Assembly (NCBI GenBank): GCA_003154555.1
Contig: PMDT01000336.1
Span: 233-8,049, forward strand
Length of the DNA stretch: 7,817 bases
Direction: 5' to 3'
From: Spirochaetaceae bacterium
GTDB lineage: Bacteria; Spirochaetota; Spirochaetia; SZUA-6; Fen-1364
Both the position numbers and the translations under genes were made by a program. Numbering within the stretch: the stretch's first letter is position 1; every line of letters starts with the position of its first letter. The notes under the pieces are model-generated. The model saw nothing but the letters and a program-made list of their open reading frames with translations. It made no database searches and was not told where the DNA came from. Of this stretch, positions 7,282-7,817 are shown piece by piece.

Positions 7282-7817
7282 GCCGGGCTCCGCAGCTTCG
7301 CGACTGCCTCCACGTGAGAGGTCTGGGGATAGAAATCGAAAAGACGCAGATCGTCCAGGACGAAGCCGCCCGCTACAAGCTCGCCGAGGTCGCGCGCAAG
7401 TGTCACGGGATTGCAGGAGACGTACACGAGCCTGCGCGGCGCCGCCTCCCGCAGCCACGCGCGCACCGCGGGGCCGAGCCCGGTCCGGGGCGGGTCGACC
7501 ACAACGGCGTCCAGCGGCGTGCGTCCCGCGGGGGCCCCTCCCGCGATCCAGTCCTCGACGCTCATGGGATGAAACTCGTTCGCGGCGCCCGGCACATTGC
7601 GCCGCGCGTAGGAAAGGCTCATTGCGCTGGACTCGACACAGATGATGCGCGAAAAGCTCTCCGAGAGAAATGCGCCGAAAAGCCCGACACCGGCATACAG
7701 GTCTGCCGCGACGTCGCCCAGCAGACCTTCGCGGGCCCAGGTCACGAGCGCCGGGAGCACCGCGAGATTAGACTGGAAGAAGCAGCCGACCGAAAAGAGG
7801 ATCTCGCGCCCGGCGAC
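7278..7817 (-). CDS. RlmD/TrmA-type RNA (uracil-C5) methyltransferase, C-terminal part
   Basis: The frame is open to the window edge, so the N-terminus (usually a TRAM domain and, in RlmD, an Fe-S site) lies outside; 179 residues are visible. Counting from the edge, they hold all the catalytic motifs of the family: GCFFQSNLAV (11-20), where Gln15 is the conserved Gln; SAM motif I DLYAGVGLFG (39-48); VVVDPPRTGL (105-114); YVSCNPVTLARDL (132-144) with the nucleophile Cys135; and FYPQTSHVEAV (162-172) with the general base Glu170. The enzyme transfers a methyl group from SAM to C5 of a uridine through a covalent Cys adduct. Candidate targets are 23S rRNA U1939 or U747 (RlmD, RlmC, or the dual RlmCD) or tRNA U54 (TrmA/TrmFO-independent). 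The missing N-terminus prevents a choice. The TGA stop overlaps the U32 start, pointing to coupled expression. No residue essential to the visible domain is missing. Confidence 0.92.
   Translation of the reverse strand, partial: VAGREILFSVGCFFQSNLAVLPALVTWAREGLLGDVAADLYAGVGLFGAFLSESFSRIICVESSAMSLSYARRNVPGAANEFHPMSVEDWIAGGAPAGRTPLDAVVVDPPRTGLGPAVRAWLREAAPRRLVYVSCNPVTLARDLGELVAGGFVLDDLRLFDFYPQTSHVEAVAKLRSPA
7288..7291 (-). promoter_or_regulatory. Shine-Dalgarno site (GGAG) for the U32 gene
   Basis: On the minus strand GGAG (7291-7288) lies 6 nt before the GTG at 7281, inside the end of the methyltransferase gene. With the conserved U32 N-terminus directly after it, this supports GTG 7281 over the ATG at 7458, which would add 59 residues of shadow sequence. 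Confidence 0.7.

Noticed and set aside
4981..7317. Two long plus-strand open frames (372 and 404 codons) antisense to the U32 gene, broken only by one TGA at 6097-6099.
   Set aside because: This frame aligns codon-for-codon with the U32 gene, so its stops can only come from sense TTA, CTA or TCA codons, which are rare in GC-rich genomes. The products are Arg/Gly-rich with no recognisable domain, while the U32 motifs on the other strand are clear.
7282..7458. Upstream extension of the U32 frame to an ATG at 7458.
   Set aside because: It overlaps the catalytic end of the methyltransferase, and the extra residues are unlike any U32 N-terminus. GTG 7281 has a Shine-Dalgarno site and the family's PELLAPGGS start.

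Overview
This GC-rich window comes from an unidentified bacterium. Stop-poor frames on both strands and frequent GTG starts fit a high-GC genome. One encoded protein carries a lipoprotein signal peptide with a typical lipobox, and another looks like an exported beta-propeller/glycosidase-like protein, which suggests a cell with a periplasm or outer surface. A didermic lineage such as a high-GC spirochaete is my best guess, at low confidence, because the window has no phylogenetic marker that I can place.

The layout is two converging gene groups with almost no intergenic DNA. On the plus strand (1-3296) lies a 5'-truncated gene for a protein with beta-propeller-like repeats followed by a DUF4015 putative glycoside hydrolase barrel. 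It overlaps by 4 bases (GTGA) a gene for a TPR-repeat lipoprotein. On the minus strand, reading from 7817 down to 3297, are the C-terminal part of an RlmD/TrmA-type RNA m5U methyltransferase, a long U32 'peptidase' family protein, a 12-TM MFS transporter and a small DinB/YfiT-type protein. The methyltransferase and U32 genes also overlap as GTGA, the U32-MFS gap is 13 nt and the MFS-DinB gap is 45 nt. The two groups meet with their stop codons touching (TAGCTA, 3294-3299).

Functionally, the plus-strand pair looks like a cell-envelope module: a putative carbohydrate-active protein and a TPR scaffold lipoprotein made together. The methyltransferase and U32 genes look like a translationally coupled RNA-modification pair. 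RlmD/TrmA enzymes methylate uridine C5, and the characterised U32 proteins RlhA and TrhP hydroxylate rRNA or tRNA pyrimidines using an Fe-S cluster. The MFS and DinB genes are co-oriented but have no evident functional link. The DinB gene has its own well-spaced sigma70-like promoter candidate placed so that its transcript would be leaderless.

There is no RNA gene, mobile element, CRISPR array or gene-free stretch above 45 nt. I see no clear new system. The best leads are the leaderless DinB promoter, the second cysteine cluster at the U32 C-terminus, the coupled RNA-modification pair and the coupled DUF4015/TPR-lipoprotein pair.
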